Assembly (NCBI GenBank): GCA_902761035.1
Contig: CACWIW010000018.1
Coordinates: forward strand, 1-39,865
DNA length: 39,865 bases
Reading direction: 5' to 3'
From: an uncultured bacterium
GTDB taxonomy: Bacteria; Verrucomicrobiota; Kiritimatiellia; RFP12; UBA1067
This document shows, piece by piece, positions 23,645 to 31,235 of this stretch; within the stretch, counting starts at the first letter, position 1, and each line of letters starts with the position of its first letter. The translations under genes and the position numbers were made by a program. The notes below the pieces were generated by a model. It did not search any database, had not been told where the DNA came from, and saw nothing but the letters and a program-made list of their open reading frames with translations.

Positions 23645-23697
23645 ATGGCTCATAAACGAAACCAACTAAAACAGATGCCTGTTTCGCACTTCTCGGT

Positions 23698-25044
23698 TCA
23701 TTCCACTACGCGGTCGCGGCGGAAAGTGAAGAAGAACGAGATGAGCATGAGCACGCCGGCGAGCGCGTAAACGCCGCCCATAAACGCGAAGCCTGCCTCG
23801 AACCCGCGCACGCCGTTCGCCTCGGAAAGTTTTCCGATCAGCAGACCTGAAAGTCCGCCGAAGAAGAAGGCAATCATGTTCAAGAGTCCCACCGCCGTCG
23901 AACGGTACTTCGGCGCGATCACGTCGAAGAGCGAGGCATGCGTGTTCACCTCGAAGAAACCGCGGAAGACTCCGTACGCGGCCACCGCCACCCACGTCGA
24001 GACCAGACCCGGCGCGAAGGCGAACCACACGAGCATCGGTGCCCCGAGGAACAGCGACAGGCTCTGGAAGAGCAGCCGGAAACGGGGATTATTCTTCACT
24101 AGGGCGTCCGTCACGAAACCACCCACGAGAATCGCCGCGAACGCGCAGATGTGGTGGTAGAGCATTGTACCGTTGCCAGCCGTGGCCACGGCGGCATCAC
24201 CCAGCTCCGCCGCAAACTTCTGCGCCACGAACTTCGGCGCCCAGAAGAGATAGGCGTTGTTCACGAAAACTATTGCGATGAAACCGCTAGTGGCCAGCAG
24301 CGCAGATGGATTGCAGAAATAGGCCTTTACGCTTTCGAGCAACGGCGGCTTGGAATTCCCGGAACTTACGGCCTTTCCGGATATTTCGGATTCTCCGGGG
24401 TTTCCGGTTTTTCCAGCATCCCTCAAGCAAAAAATGAAAGCAATCCCAAGGAAAAATCCAAGCGCGCCGAAGATGATGAAAACAGGTCGCCAGAAACCGA
24501 GTTCCCCGAAGTGCTCCGCCACCCACGCGCTCCCCTTCAGCCCGTTCAACATCCAGGCTACAAGCGCACCGCTAGTCATGAGACCGATGTATAGCGCAGC
24601 CTGGTGGATAGAAAGCGCCACAGACCGCGTCTCTTTGTGGTGGACCGCGATGAGCGCGTACGCGCTCGGCGCGTAAAAAGACTCGCCGCCGCCCGTCGCG
24701 ATCGACCGGAAGAACATCACGCATGCGTAGGCGCTGATCGCGATGCCCAGCACCTGGAAATTTCCCACGAACCCCATGCACACGGTCATGAGCGACCAGA
24801 AGATGAGCGATCCGGTGATGAGCCACTTGCGGCTGAAACGGTCACCGCAGAACCCAGCCACCGTCGTCATTGCAGCAAGCGTCCAGGAAAGCGCCGTGTT
24901 GATCCAGCCGATCTGCACGTCGGTGAGGTGCAGTTCGTTCTGGATAGGAATGGTCAGCAACCCGAACAGCGCCCTGTCCGCCTGGTGGAAGAAGAACGCG
25001 AAGCTCAGCATCGCAATCAGAAACCATTTGTACGACTTACCCAT
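23698..25044 (-). CDS. MFS transporter
   Basis: The 448-residue protein has 12 likely membrane helices in two halves joined by a cytoplasmic loop. After helix 2 comes CGDRFSRKWLITGS, the family loop signature. An Arg/Gly-rich helix 4 (FFRSIATGGGESFYAPSAYALI) follows, a layout seen in anion:cation symporters and hexuronate transporters. The central loop (about residues 210-231) is lengthened by seven 9-bp DNA repeats at 24352-24414. AAAAGGAG precedes the start. It lies between the SDR gene and the TIM-barrel gene, so it probably imports the substrate of this pathway; a sugar acid is the best guess. Confidence 0.87.
   Translation of the reverse strand: MGKSYKWFLIAMLSFAFFFHQADRALFGLLTIPIQNELHLTDVQIGWINTALSWTLAAMTTVAGFCGDRFSRKWLITGSLIFWSLMTVCMGFVGNFQVLGIAISAYACVMFFRSIATGGGESFYAPSAYALIAVHHKETRSVALSIHQAALYIGLMTSGALVAWMLNGLKGSAWVAEHFGELGFWRPVFIIFGALGFFLGIAFIFCLRDAGKTGNPGESEISGKAVSSGNSKPPLLESVKAYFCNPSALLATSGFIAIVFVNNAYLFWAPKFVAQKFAAELGDAAVATAGNGTMLYHHICAFAAILVGGFVTDALVKNNPRFRLLFQSLSLFLGAPMLVWFAFAPGLVSTWVAVAAYGVFRGFFEVNTHASLFDVIAPKYRSTAVGLLNMIAFFFGGLSGLLIGKLSEANGVRGFEAGFAFMGGVYALAGVLMLISFFFTFRRDRVVE
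24352..24414. repeat. Seven degenerate 9-bp repeats in the MFS loop
   Basis: Seven consecutive 9-bp units, plus-strand form GGxxxTTCC (for example GGCCTTTCC, GGTTTTTCC, GGAATTCCC). Each encodes three residues on the minus strand, mostly Gly-x-(Ser/Thr/Pro/Ala). The frame is kept and only the central loop is affected. Confidence 0.8.
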
Positions 25045-25071
25045 TAACTTGTCTCCTTTTCACGTACCCAC

Positions 25072-25105
25072 CATTTTACACTTTACATTTTACACTTTAC
25101 ACTTG
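25072..25105 (-). repeat. Degenerate heptamer array after the SDR gene stop
   Basis: On the minus strand, 7-bp words AAGTGTA and AAATGTA repeat directly after the SDR stop codon (25107) for about 34 bp, ending near the Shine-Dalgarno of the MFS gene. Confidence 0.8.
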
Positions 25106-25106
25106 C

Positions 25107-25910
25107 TTAAAAATCAACGTCCTCCGGCATGTGCTGCGCGCTACAGCCGGCATCCACAACGAGACGTTCGCCGCCGATGTTGCGAGCGGCGTCCGAGGCG
25201 AGGAACGCGACGGCCTCCGCTATGTCGCCGCCGGTCGCCTCGTGGCGGAGCGGACAATTCAAGCGACGCCGCGCCTTGATCTTTTCGTCAAGCACGTCCC
25301 AGCGCTCGGTATAGATGTAACCCGGTGCCACTTCATTCACGCGGATGCCGAGTGGGCCTAGGTCTAGCGAAAGGGAGCGTACCATCGCGTCGATACCGCC
25401 CTTCGACGTGCAGTAGGCTGTGCGGTTGCGGATCGCGCGCATCGAGGTATTTGAGCCGAGGAACACCACTACGCCCTTCTGGCGCGTAACGGAGCTCGGC
25501 TCCTGCTTCATGAAGAAACGGTTGCACGCCGCCTGCGTCACCTGGAAACCGCCAAGGAGGTTCACCTTGAAGACATCGAGCATCTGCGCGGTCGTCATCT
25601 CCAGAGGACCGCCATGTCCGAGCCCTTGGTTGGCGGCGTTGTTCACTAGAATGTCGAGACGTCCCGCCTTCTCGGCGATTACGTCGAAGAGGTGCGCCAC
25701 CTGGGCAGCGTCGGACACATCACATGGTACGGCAGTGAAGTCGCCGATTTCGCGCGCACGCAGGATCTGCTCTCCCTTCGCCGTTGACTCTGGCGTAGAT
25801 CCGCACATGAACACCTGTGCGCCCTCGCGGACGAACAGATCCGTAATCTCTATGCCGGTGTTGCGGTTTCCGCCAGTCACCAACACTACCTTCCCTTCAA
25901 AGCGCCTCAT
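25107..25910 (-). CDS. Short-chain dehydrogenase/reductase
   Basis: The 267-residue protein is a classical SDR. The cofactor motif is VTGGNRNTGIEI (TGxxxGxG variant with Asn-Arg-Asn), followed by LVNNAANQG, the catalytic Ser in VFLGSNTS, and YCTSKGG, whose Tyr and Lys complete the active site. The end GGERLVVDAGCSAQ is also typical. It should oxidise or reduce a sugar or polyol with NAD(P). A longer frame begins at 25952 inside the upstream terminator, so 25910, which follows AAAGGA, is chosen. It is first in the SDR-MFS pair; no clear own promoter was found. Confidence 0.9.
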   Translation of the reverse strand: MRRFEGKVVLVTGGNRNTGIEITDLFVREGAQVFMCGSTPESTAKGEQILRAREIGDFTAVPCDVSDAAQVAHLFDVIAEKAGRLDILVNNAANQGLGHGGPLEMTTAQMLDVFKVNLLGGFQVTQAACNRFFMKQEPSSVTRQKGVVVFLGSNTSMRAIRNRTAYCTSKGGIDAMVRSLSLDLGPLGIRVNEVAPGYIYTERWDVLDEKIKARRRLNCPLRHEATGGDIAEAVAFLASDAARNIGGERLVVDAGCSAQHMPEDVDF

Positions 25911-25949
25911 CTTACTGATTCCTTTCTCTTGTATTTCCCCTCTTAAAAT

Positions 25950-26004
25950 CAAACAGGCGACGGGGATTGACCCGTCGCCCGCTGAGGGACATTAGCGATG
26001 TCCC
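25950..26004 (-). terminator. Two-hairpin terminator after the small lipoprotein gene
   Basis: The first minus-strand hairpin has 7-bp arms GGGACAT/ATGTCCC (25986-26004). The second has 9-bp arms GGCGACGGG/CCCGTCGCC (25956-25979) and is followed by TGTTTGATTTT. Transcription of the downstream SDR may depend on read-through. Confidence 0.75.
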
Positions 26005-26021
26005 GTCGGTTAGGGACCGAT

Positions 26022-26228
26022 TTACTTCGTCGGCTTGGCAGCGTCCTTGACGTCCTTCTTGACGTCAGCGGCGGCAGCCTTGGCGTCCTTGACGTCCTTG
26101 GCAGCAGCCTTGACAGCATTGGTCGTGGCCTTGGTGTCAGGCGCGTCGGTCTTCTCGCCGCAGCCGGTGAGGGAAACGGCGCCGAGCACAAGCGCGGCCG
26201 CGCAGAACATACGAGCGATCATCTTCAT
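26022..26228 (-). CDS. Small Ala/Lys/Asp-rich lipoprotein
   Basis: The 68-residue protein has a lipoprotein signal with lipobox LTGC (Cys23). The mature part is about 45 residues of Ala, Lys and Asp in helical, heptad-like order (AAADVKKDVKDAAK), suggesting a surface helix or coiled coil like a small Lpp- or entericidin-type protein. No family is recognised. AAAGG precedes the start. A promoter (26276-26304) and a two-hairpin terminator mark it as a single-gene unit, so it may be abundant. Confidence 0.8.
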   Translation of the reverse strand: MKMIARMFCAAALVLGAVSLTGCGEKTDAPDTKATTNAVKAAAKDVKDAKAAAADVKKDVKDAAKPTK

Positions 26229-26275
26229 TTTTTGTTACCTTTCTTTGTGGCCTTTCGGGCCGTTGTTTGGGTAAT

Positions 26276-26304
26276 ATTATCTCATAATTTTTCTGGTTTG
26301 GCAA
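26276..26304 (-). promoter_or_regulatory. Promoter of the small lipoprotein gene
   Basis: Minus strand -35 TTGCCA (26299-26304) and -10 GATAAT (26276-26281), 17-bp spacer, preceded by ATGA. A small hairpin (GGCC/GGCC) lies in the leader. Confidence 0.6.
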
Positions 26305-26373
26305 GGGGGTCTTTTCAAAAAAATCGGTAATCGGCAAACCTGATTTCGCGTACCCCGAATTGCCTGCGACGAC

Positions 26374-26402
26374 TGGCGCGCGAACGGCGGATTTGGTAGA
26401 AT
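26374..26402 (+). promoter_or_regulatory. Probable promoter of ridA
   Basis: TAGAAT (26397-26402), preceded by TTGG, with a weak -35 TGGCGC (26374-26379) 17 bp before it, the same weak -35 type as at rnfC. Confidence 0.5.
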
Positions 26403-26432
26403 ATGGGCGTTTCAACAAACGAGGTACACACA

Positions 26433-26807
26433 ATGGAAATCATTTCTACAGACCACGCGCCACAGGCGCTTGGACCCTACAGCCAGGCCATCCGCGCCAA
26501 TGGCTTCATCTTCTGCTCCGGACAGATTCCGATCAACCCGGCCGCAGGCACCGTGGTGGCGACGACGGTCGAAGACCAGACACGTCAGGCGATCACCAAC
26601 CTCCGGCAGGTTCTGGAGGCAGCAGGTTCTGGTCTCGACAAGGTCGTTAAGACTACAGTCTTCATCAGCGACATGAACGACTTCGCCGCCGTCAACGGCG
26701 TCTACGCCGAGATGTTCGGCGCCACGAAGCCCGCGCGAAGCTGCGTGCAGGCGGCACGTCTTCCCAAGGACGTGAAACTCGAAATCGAGGCAATCGCCGT
26801 CGCGTAA
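26433..26807 (+). CDS. ridA: RidA family enamine/imine deaminase
   Basis: The 124-residue protein matches RidA (YjgF/UK114) along its length: LGPYSQAIRANGFIFCSGQIPINP, a middle with VVKTTVFISDMNDFAAVNGVYAEMF, and the end RSCVQAARLPKDVKLEIEAIAVA, with the conserved Arg of the active site. It hydrolyses reactive enamines/imines from PLP enzymes. The ATG at 26433 follows GAGGT and gives the family N-terminus; an ATG at 26403 abuts the -10 box. It is a single plus-strand gene between two minus-strand units. Confidence 0.95.
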   Translation: MEIISTDHAPQALGPYSQAIRANGFIFCSGQIPINPAAGTVVATTVEDQTRQAITNLRQVLEAAGSGLDKVVKTTVFISDMNDFAAVNGVYAEMFGATKPARSCVQAARLPKDVKLEIEAIAVA

Positions 26808-26830
26808 GAAGCCACCTTGTCCCCTAAAAC

Positions 26831-26871
26831 AAAAAATGCGTTTCGCCCTTGATTCCATTGGGCGAAACGCA
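26831..26871 (-). terminator. Terminator of the tRNA-Ala transcript
   Basis: Minus-strand 12-bp stem TGCGTTTCGCCC with its complement (26837-26848 and 26860-26871), followed by TTTTTTGTTTT. It lies 10 bp after the tRNA. There is no T-run in the ridA direction. Confidence 0.85.
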
Positions 26872-26881
26872 CTCTTGCGAG

Positions 26882-26957
26882 TGGTGGAGATAAGGGGAGT
26901 CGGACCCCTGACCTTCTCAATGCCATTGAGACGCTCTACCAACTGAGCTATATCCCC
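26882..26957 (-). tRNA. tRNA-Ala (anticodon GGC)
   Basis: A 76-nt cloverleaf begins GGGGATATAGCTCAGTTGG. The acceptor stem has the G3:U70 pair that identifies alanine tRNA. The anticodon loop ATGGCAT gives anticodon GGC, and CCA is encoded at the 3' end. It has its own promoter at 26976-27004 and a terminator at 26831-26871. Confidence 0.97.
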
Positions 26958-26975
26958 GTGGTGAAAACGGCGAAT

Positions 26976-27004
26976 AGTATACCGAATCCCCGCGCCGGAT
27001 GCAA
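26976..27004 (-). promoter_or_regulatory. Promoter of tRNA-Ala
   Basis: Minus strand -35 TTGCAT (26999-27004) and -10 TATACT (26976-26981), 17-bp spacer, GG before the -10. The tRNA 5' end lies about 18 bp after the -10. Confidence 0.7.
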
Positions 27005-27013
27005 GCCGCAAAT

Positions 27014-28855
27014 TCAGATTTTTTTGGCGTGGTCACGGCCGATGTACTCGCAAGGCGCCTTCGACGCGCAGAGGCCGAAAATGAAGCGTATGCCGTACCA
27101 GACATGCGAAAGGAAAACGCCTAGCGCCGTCAGAAGCCACATCAGCGGGTGCGTGGAGAATGCCGTAAGGATCGTCAGCAGCAGGTAGGCCCCGAGCGGC
27201 ACCGCGAGAAAAGCCATCTGCAGCACGGCCGCCCACGAACCAGGCACCGTTGAGATGCAGGACACCGGCAACCACGCGATGAGATACGCGACGAACGCGC
27301 TGGGGACGAAATAGCTCGCGTGAAGCGAATTGGAAGGATAGCGCTTGCAGAAGTAGCCACGGTGGAATGCATAGCGCCCCAGCTGACGGAGGTGCGGCGC
27401 AAATAGCGCACGACGGTGGTGGTACACAACGATCCAAGGATCGTACACGATGCGTTTGCCGGAATCAATCACGTCCTTGCACAGGAGCGTGTCCTCACCC
27501 GGCCAGAAGTCCGTGCGGTAGCCGCCGAAGGAATCGAGCAGCGATTTCCTCACAAACAGGTTGCAGCTTGGGTAGTCATCCACGTCACGCCGCACGCCGC
27601 CAGCCTTGTAGCGGTAGCGGTAGTTTCCTGAAACGAGAAGGTTTTCATAGACACGTCCGCCTGCCTGGGCGAGGAATCCGTCCCCCGGCGGCGTCACGCC
27701 CGGACCGCCCACCGCGCCGATAGTCGGTTCGCTGAAGTACTTCACCGCGTTTTCAAGCCACCGCGCTTCTGGATAGGCGTCGTCGTCGATGAACGCCACC
27801 ACGTCGCCCTTCGCGGCGGCTATGCCGGCGTTGCGTTTCTCCGCCGGACGCACCTTGCCCGTGGGGATGATGGAGAGTTGGAAGTTGTAAGTTGTAAGTG
27901 AAGAGTCGGATGGTAGTGGTTGATCAGGAAGAACGATCACTTCGAAGTCGCGGTAGGTCTGCTCGGCAAGGCCCTTGAGGCATTCGTCGAGCATCCACGA
28001 TCCGGCTGGACACGCGATGACCACGCTCACGAATGGATTCCTATCCAGCGGCGGCGGCACCTCCACCTTGGCGTAGTAGTGCAGAATCCGCAGGCGGTAG
28101 AACACGGCAAGCGTATCGGTCATCATCTCGCGGACAGTACGCGGCTTCAATGCGCCGAACTTCTGTCCGAAGCGGATCTCCACCGGCGCCTCGCTCACCT
28201 TCGCGCCGCGTTCGTAGGCGATGGACAGCAACTCGAGGTCGAACGCATACGTCTTCACGAGCATGCGGTCGAGAGCGTCACCGAGTACCTTGCGACGGAA
28301 GAGCTTCATGCCCGTCTGCGTGTCGGTGACGGGCAGTCCCACCACGAGGCGCACGAGTCCGAAGTAGATGGCGCTCGCGAGGCGGCGGTGCCACGGATAC
28401 TGCACGGACGACTCCGGATGCCGCTTCGACCCGATGACGATGTCGGACCCGTTTTTCGCCATCGAGTCGAAGAACTTGGGCAGCATCTTCGGAGCGATAT
28501 CCAAGTCGCCGTCAAGCAGCAACACGTAACTGCCCATCGACGCGCGGAAGCCGGCCTTGAGCGCACTGCCCTTGCCGGCGTTCTTCGCGATCAGCACCGG
28601 ACGACAAGCCGCGCGCGAGGCGTGGCGCGAGGTGAAGGTCTCCGCATACGCACGTATCGCCTCCGCGCTTGCATCCGCGCTGCCGTCGTCCACCGGCACG
28701 AGCTCGTAGCGGAAACCGCCAGAGTCTAGGCAGGAGGCAACGGATTCCAGATTCTCGGCGATGGACGAACCAAGGTTGTAGACGGGCAGAATGACGCTAA
28801 GAAGCTCCCCTTCAAGGATCTTCCGCGCGTTCGACCAGTCCAACGAGTTCGCCAT
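27014..28855 (-). CDS. Two-domain family 2 glycosyltransferase with C-terminal membrane helices
   Basis: The 613-residue protein joins two GT-A domains. Domain 1 (about 15-260) resembles dolichol-phosphate mannosyltransferases: LLSVILPVYNLGSSIAENLES, PVDDGSADAS, LLLDGDLDI (DxD) and a TDTQTGMKLFRR segment. Domain 2 (about 275-500) resembles ordinary GT2 enzymes (VSVVIACPAG, VAFIDDDAYPEARWLENA, GEDTLLCKDVI). The C-terminus has three to four membrane helices. Fusion suggests two successive sugar transfers to a lipid carrier or surface polymer; substrates cannot be told. A loop in domain 2 (near residue 320) is encoded by a heptamer array (27872-27906). It follows htpG by 57 bp, and GGAGG lies rather far from the ATG. 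Confidence 0.85.
   Translation of the reverse strand: MANSLDWSNARKILEGELLSVILPVYNLGSSIAENLESVASCLDSGGFRYELVPVDDGSADASAEAIRAYAETFTSRHASRAACRPVLIAKNAGKGSALKAGFRASMGSYVLLLDGDLDIAPKMLPKFFDSMAKNGSDIVIGSKRHPESSVQYPWHRRLASAIYFGLVRLVVGLPVTDTQTGMKLFRRKVLGDALDRMLVKTYAFDLELLSIAYERGAKVSEAPVEIRFGQKFGALKPRTVREMMTDTLAVFYRLRILHYYAKVEVPPPLDRNPFVSVVIACPAGSWMLDECLKGLAEQTYRDFEVIVLPDQPLPSDSSLTTYNFQLSIIPTGKVRPAEKRNAGIAAAKGDVVAFIDDDAYPEARWLENAVKYFSEPTIGAVGGPGVTPPGDGFLAQAGGRVYENLLVSGNYRYRYKAGGVRRDVDDYPSCNLFVRKSLLDSFGGYRTDFWPGEDTLLCKDVIDSGKRIVYDPWIVVYHHRRALFAPHLRQLGRYAFHRGYFCKRYPSNSLHASYFVPSAFVAYLIAWLPVSCISTVPGSWAAVLQMAFLAVPLGAYLLLTILTAFSTHPLMWLLTALGVFLSHVWYGIRFIFGLCASKAPCEYIGRDHAKKI
27872..27906. repeat. Five heptamer repeats inside the glycosyltransferase gene
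   Basis: Five 7-bp units all end in AGT on the plus strand (GGAGAGT, TGGAAGT, TGTAAGT twice, GAAGAGT), 35 bp in total. The minus-strand frame is open through it and encodes the loop LTTYNFQLS and its surroundings. Confidence 0.75.
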
Positions 28856-28912
28856 GAGTTTTCCAGAGCCGGAACCCTTACCTCCAAGTAGCCGTATGCA
28901 CGATGCGGTCCG

Positions 28913-30805
28913 TTACTTGAGCATAAGCGCCGTGAGGAGCTTCGTGAAGCGCGCGGGATCGGGAATCGCCGAGCCCTCCGCGATGAGTGCCTGATCGTAG
29001 AGTAGCTCCACGGCGTCCTTCAGCTCGTCGCCGGAGAGGCCCTTCATCTTCGCGACGAGCGGGTGCGAGGCGTTGACCTCAAGCGTGCGTTTCTCGTGCG
29101 GCACCTCCTGGTTCATCGCCCGCATCATGCGCTCCATCGAGGCGGAGAGCGCGTTCGCGCCAGCAACGAGGCAGCACGGGCTGTCCGCGAGGCGCGTCGA
29201 CACGCGCACGTCGGCCACCTGGTCCTTCAACTGCTCCTTCACAGCGTCGAGGAAGGGCTTGAGGTCGGCAGACGCCTTTTCGTTCGCCTCCTTCTCTTCC
29301 TTCTGTTCCTTCTCGCTACCGAACTGCACGTCGCCCTTCGCGATGTCCACGAGCTTCTTGCCCTCGTATTCGCGGAAGGAATCGACCAGCCACTCGTCCA
29401 CGGGATCGACGAAGAACAGCACGTCGCAACCGTGCTTGAGCGCCTGCTCAAGCTGCGGCGAATGGCGCGCGTCCTCAATGCGGTCGGCGGAGAGATAGTA
29501 GATGTCCTTCTGGTCCTTCGGCATCGCCTTCACGTATTCGTCGAGCGAGATTAGCTTGCCGGCCTCGGTCTTCGCGCTCGGGTAGAGGACGAGCTTCTTG
29601 ATGCGGTCGGCGTTCTCCCAGTCGGTGTGGATGCCTTCCTTGAGGACGCGGCCGAAGGTCGTCCAGAACTTCAGGTAGGTTTCGGCGCGCTTCTCCTTCA
29701 TCTCCTGGAGTGTTGAGAGAATCTTGGACGTCACGGCCTGCTTGATCTTGCGGATCACGGCGTCGTCCTGGAGCATCTCGCGCGAGACATTGAGGGGAAG
29801 GTCGGAAGAATCCACCACGCCCTTCGTGAAGCGGAGGTATTCGGGGAGGAGCATCTCGAAGTCATTGCCAATGAAGACGTTGCGCACGTAGAGCGAGAGG
29901 CCGTGCTTCGTCTGGGGCATGTAGATGTCCATGCCTGCCTTCTCCGGCAGGAAGAGGAGAGCCTTGAACTCCACCTGTCCTTCGCCGGAGAAGTGGATTG
30001 TCTCTAGCGGAGCTGTGTAGTCGTGCGTGAGGTGCTTGTAGAACTCGTCGTACTCCTCCTTCTTGACATCCTTCTTCGGACGCTTCCAGAGGGCGACCAT
30101 CGTGTTGAGGGGCTTCGGCTCCTCGGGCTTCTTCTCCTCCTCACCTTCCTTTTTCTCCTCCTTCTTTTCAGGGAGGCCCTTGAAGAAGATCGGATAGGCG
30201 ATGAAGTCGGAGTAGTTCTTAACGAGCTCGCGCACGCGCCACTCGTCGAGGTATTCGGCGAAATCGTCGCGAAGATGGAGCATCACGCTCGTGCCGTAGT
30301 CGTCGCGCACACCATCCTCCACGGTGTAGGCGCCTGTGCCATCGCTCTCCCACTGGTAGGCGGCGTCGCCGCCGCGCTTCTTGGAGACCACGCGCACCTT
30401 GTCCGCCACCATGAACGCTGCGTAGAAGCCCACGCCGAACTGTCCGATGAGCTCTGGCAGGTTGGCGCCGCCCTTCTCCTTAAGCGCCGCGCGGAACGCC
30501 TTCGTGCCGGAAGAGGCGATGGTGCCGAGGTTCTTCTCGAGGTCGTCTGCGTCCATGCCCGCGCCGTTGTCGGAGATCATGAGCGTCTTGGAGTCCTTGT
30601 CCGCCACTATGTCGATGCGCCACGTGGGGTTGTCCGCAACAAGTTCCTTCTGGGTGAGCCCCAGGTACTTGGCGCGGTCGATGGCGTCGGATGCGTTTGA
30701 TATAAGCTCGCGGAGGAATATTTCCTTCTTCGAGTAGAGTGAATTCACGACAAGGTCGAGCATTTCCTTGATCTCGGCCTTGAACAGATGGTTCTTCTTT
30801 TCCAT
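28913..30805 (-). CDS. htpG: Chaperone HtpG (Hsp90)
   Basis: The 630-residue protein is a full-length bacterial Hsp90. The GHKL ATPase N-domain has LRELISNASDAIDRAKYL, ISDNGAGMDADDLEKNLGTIASSGTKAF and IGQFGVGFYAAFMVADKV. The middle domain has NVFIGNDFEMLLPEYLRFTKGVVDSSDLPLNVSREMLQ. The C-domain dimerises. A charged Lys/Glu linker (EKKEEKKEGEEEKKPEEPK, about 213-231) is longer than in E. coli. It assists client folding with ATP in the cytoplasm. AAAGGAG lies before the ATG. The RNase P RNA ends only 19 bp upstream. Confidence 0.97.
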   Translation of the reverse strand: MEKKNHLFKAEIKEMLDLVVNSLYSKKEIFLRELISNASDAIDRAKYLGLTQKELVADNPTWRIDIVADKDSKTLMISDNGAGMDADDLEKNLGTIASSGTKAFRAALKEKGGANLPELIGQFGVGFYAAFMVADKVRVVSKKRGGDAAYQWESDGTGAYTVEDGVRDDYGTSVMLHLRDDFAEYLDEWRVRELVKNYSDFIAYPIFFKGLPEKKEEKKEGEEEKKPEEPKPLNTMVALWKRPKKDVKKEEYDEFYKHLTHDYTAPLETIHFSGEGQVEFKALLFLPEKAGMDIYMPQTKHGLSLYVRNVFIGNDFEMLLPEYLRFTKGVVDSSDLPLNVSREMLQDDAVIRKIKQAVTSKILSTLQEMKEKRAETYLKFWTTFGRVLKEGIHTDWENADRIKKLVLYPSAKTEAGKLISLDEYVKAMPKDQKDIYYLSADRIEDARHSPQLEQALKHGCDVLFFVDPVDEWLVDSFREYEGKKLVDIAKGDVQFGSEKEQKEEKEANEKASADLKPFLDAVKEQLKDQVADVRVSTRLADSPCCLVAGANALSASMERMMRAMNQEVPHEKRTLEVNASHPLVAKMKGLSGDELKDAVELLYDQALIAEGSAIPDPARFTKLLTALMLK

Positions 30806-30824
30806 TTTATTCTCCTTTAAATCT

Positions 30825-31226
30825 CCATGGCCCCGCGCGGCGAATAAGCCAGATTCTGTTCACCGCCTTGCGGCGGCTCCGGTCATTCATCTACGCAATC
30901 AACCCGGGATTTCACCGCGCCTCCGTGTCGGAACCGGATTCCGACCCTTGGAGGGCGAACCGGACGGGCCGCCCGTTCAATCCCCTATTTGATCTTGCTC
31001 CGAGGGGGGCTTGCCATGCGGACGGGACTCTCGTCCCGTCCCGGTGGTCTCTTGCACCGCCTTTTCACCCTTACCGCCTTGCGGCGGCGGTCTGTTTTCT
31101 GTGGCGCTTTCCATCTGCGGCGATTGCCGCCGCGTTCCCGGCTTTGACGGCCGGGCCCTCTGCCCTGCGGAGTCCGGACTTTCCTCACCCTTTCGGGCGC
31201 GACCGGTCACACGCGCGGAGCCATGG
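30825..31226 (-). ncRNA. rnpB: RNase P RNA, bacterial type A
   Basis: The minus strand reads GAGGAAAGTCCGGACTCC near the 5' end, then CACAGAAAACAGACC, AAGGGTGAAAAGG, GGAGCAAGATCAAATAGG and ACAGAATCTGGCTTA near the 3' end, which are the conserved core blocks of rnpB in the right order. The ends pair as P1: CCATGGC(T/C)CCGCGCG with its complement, extended by a further TCTC/GAGA beyond the bounds given. P12 is a 9-bp perfect stem (31020-31041). No clear own promoter was seen, so it may be cut from the zinc-ribbon transcript that ends 10 bp upstream. Confidence 0.95.
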
Positions 31227-31235
31227 AGAAAATTG

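Noticed and set aside
23670..23690. Terminator after the MFS gene
   Set aside because: A 6-bp hairpin (AAACAG/CTGTTT) with a short T stretch is present, but it is too weak to call.
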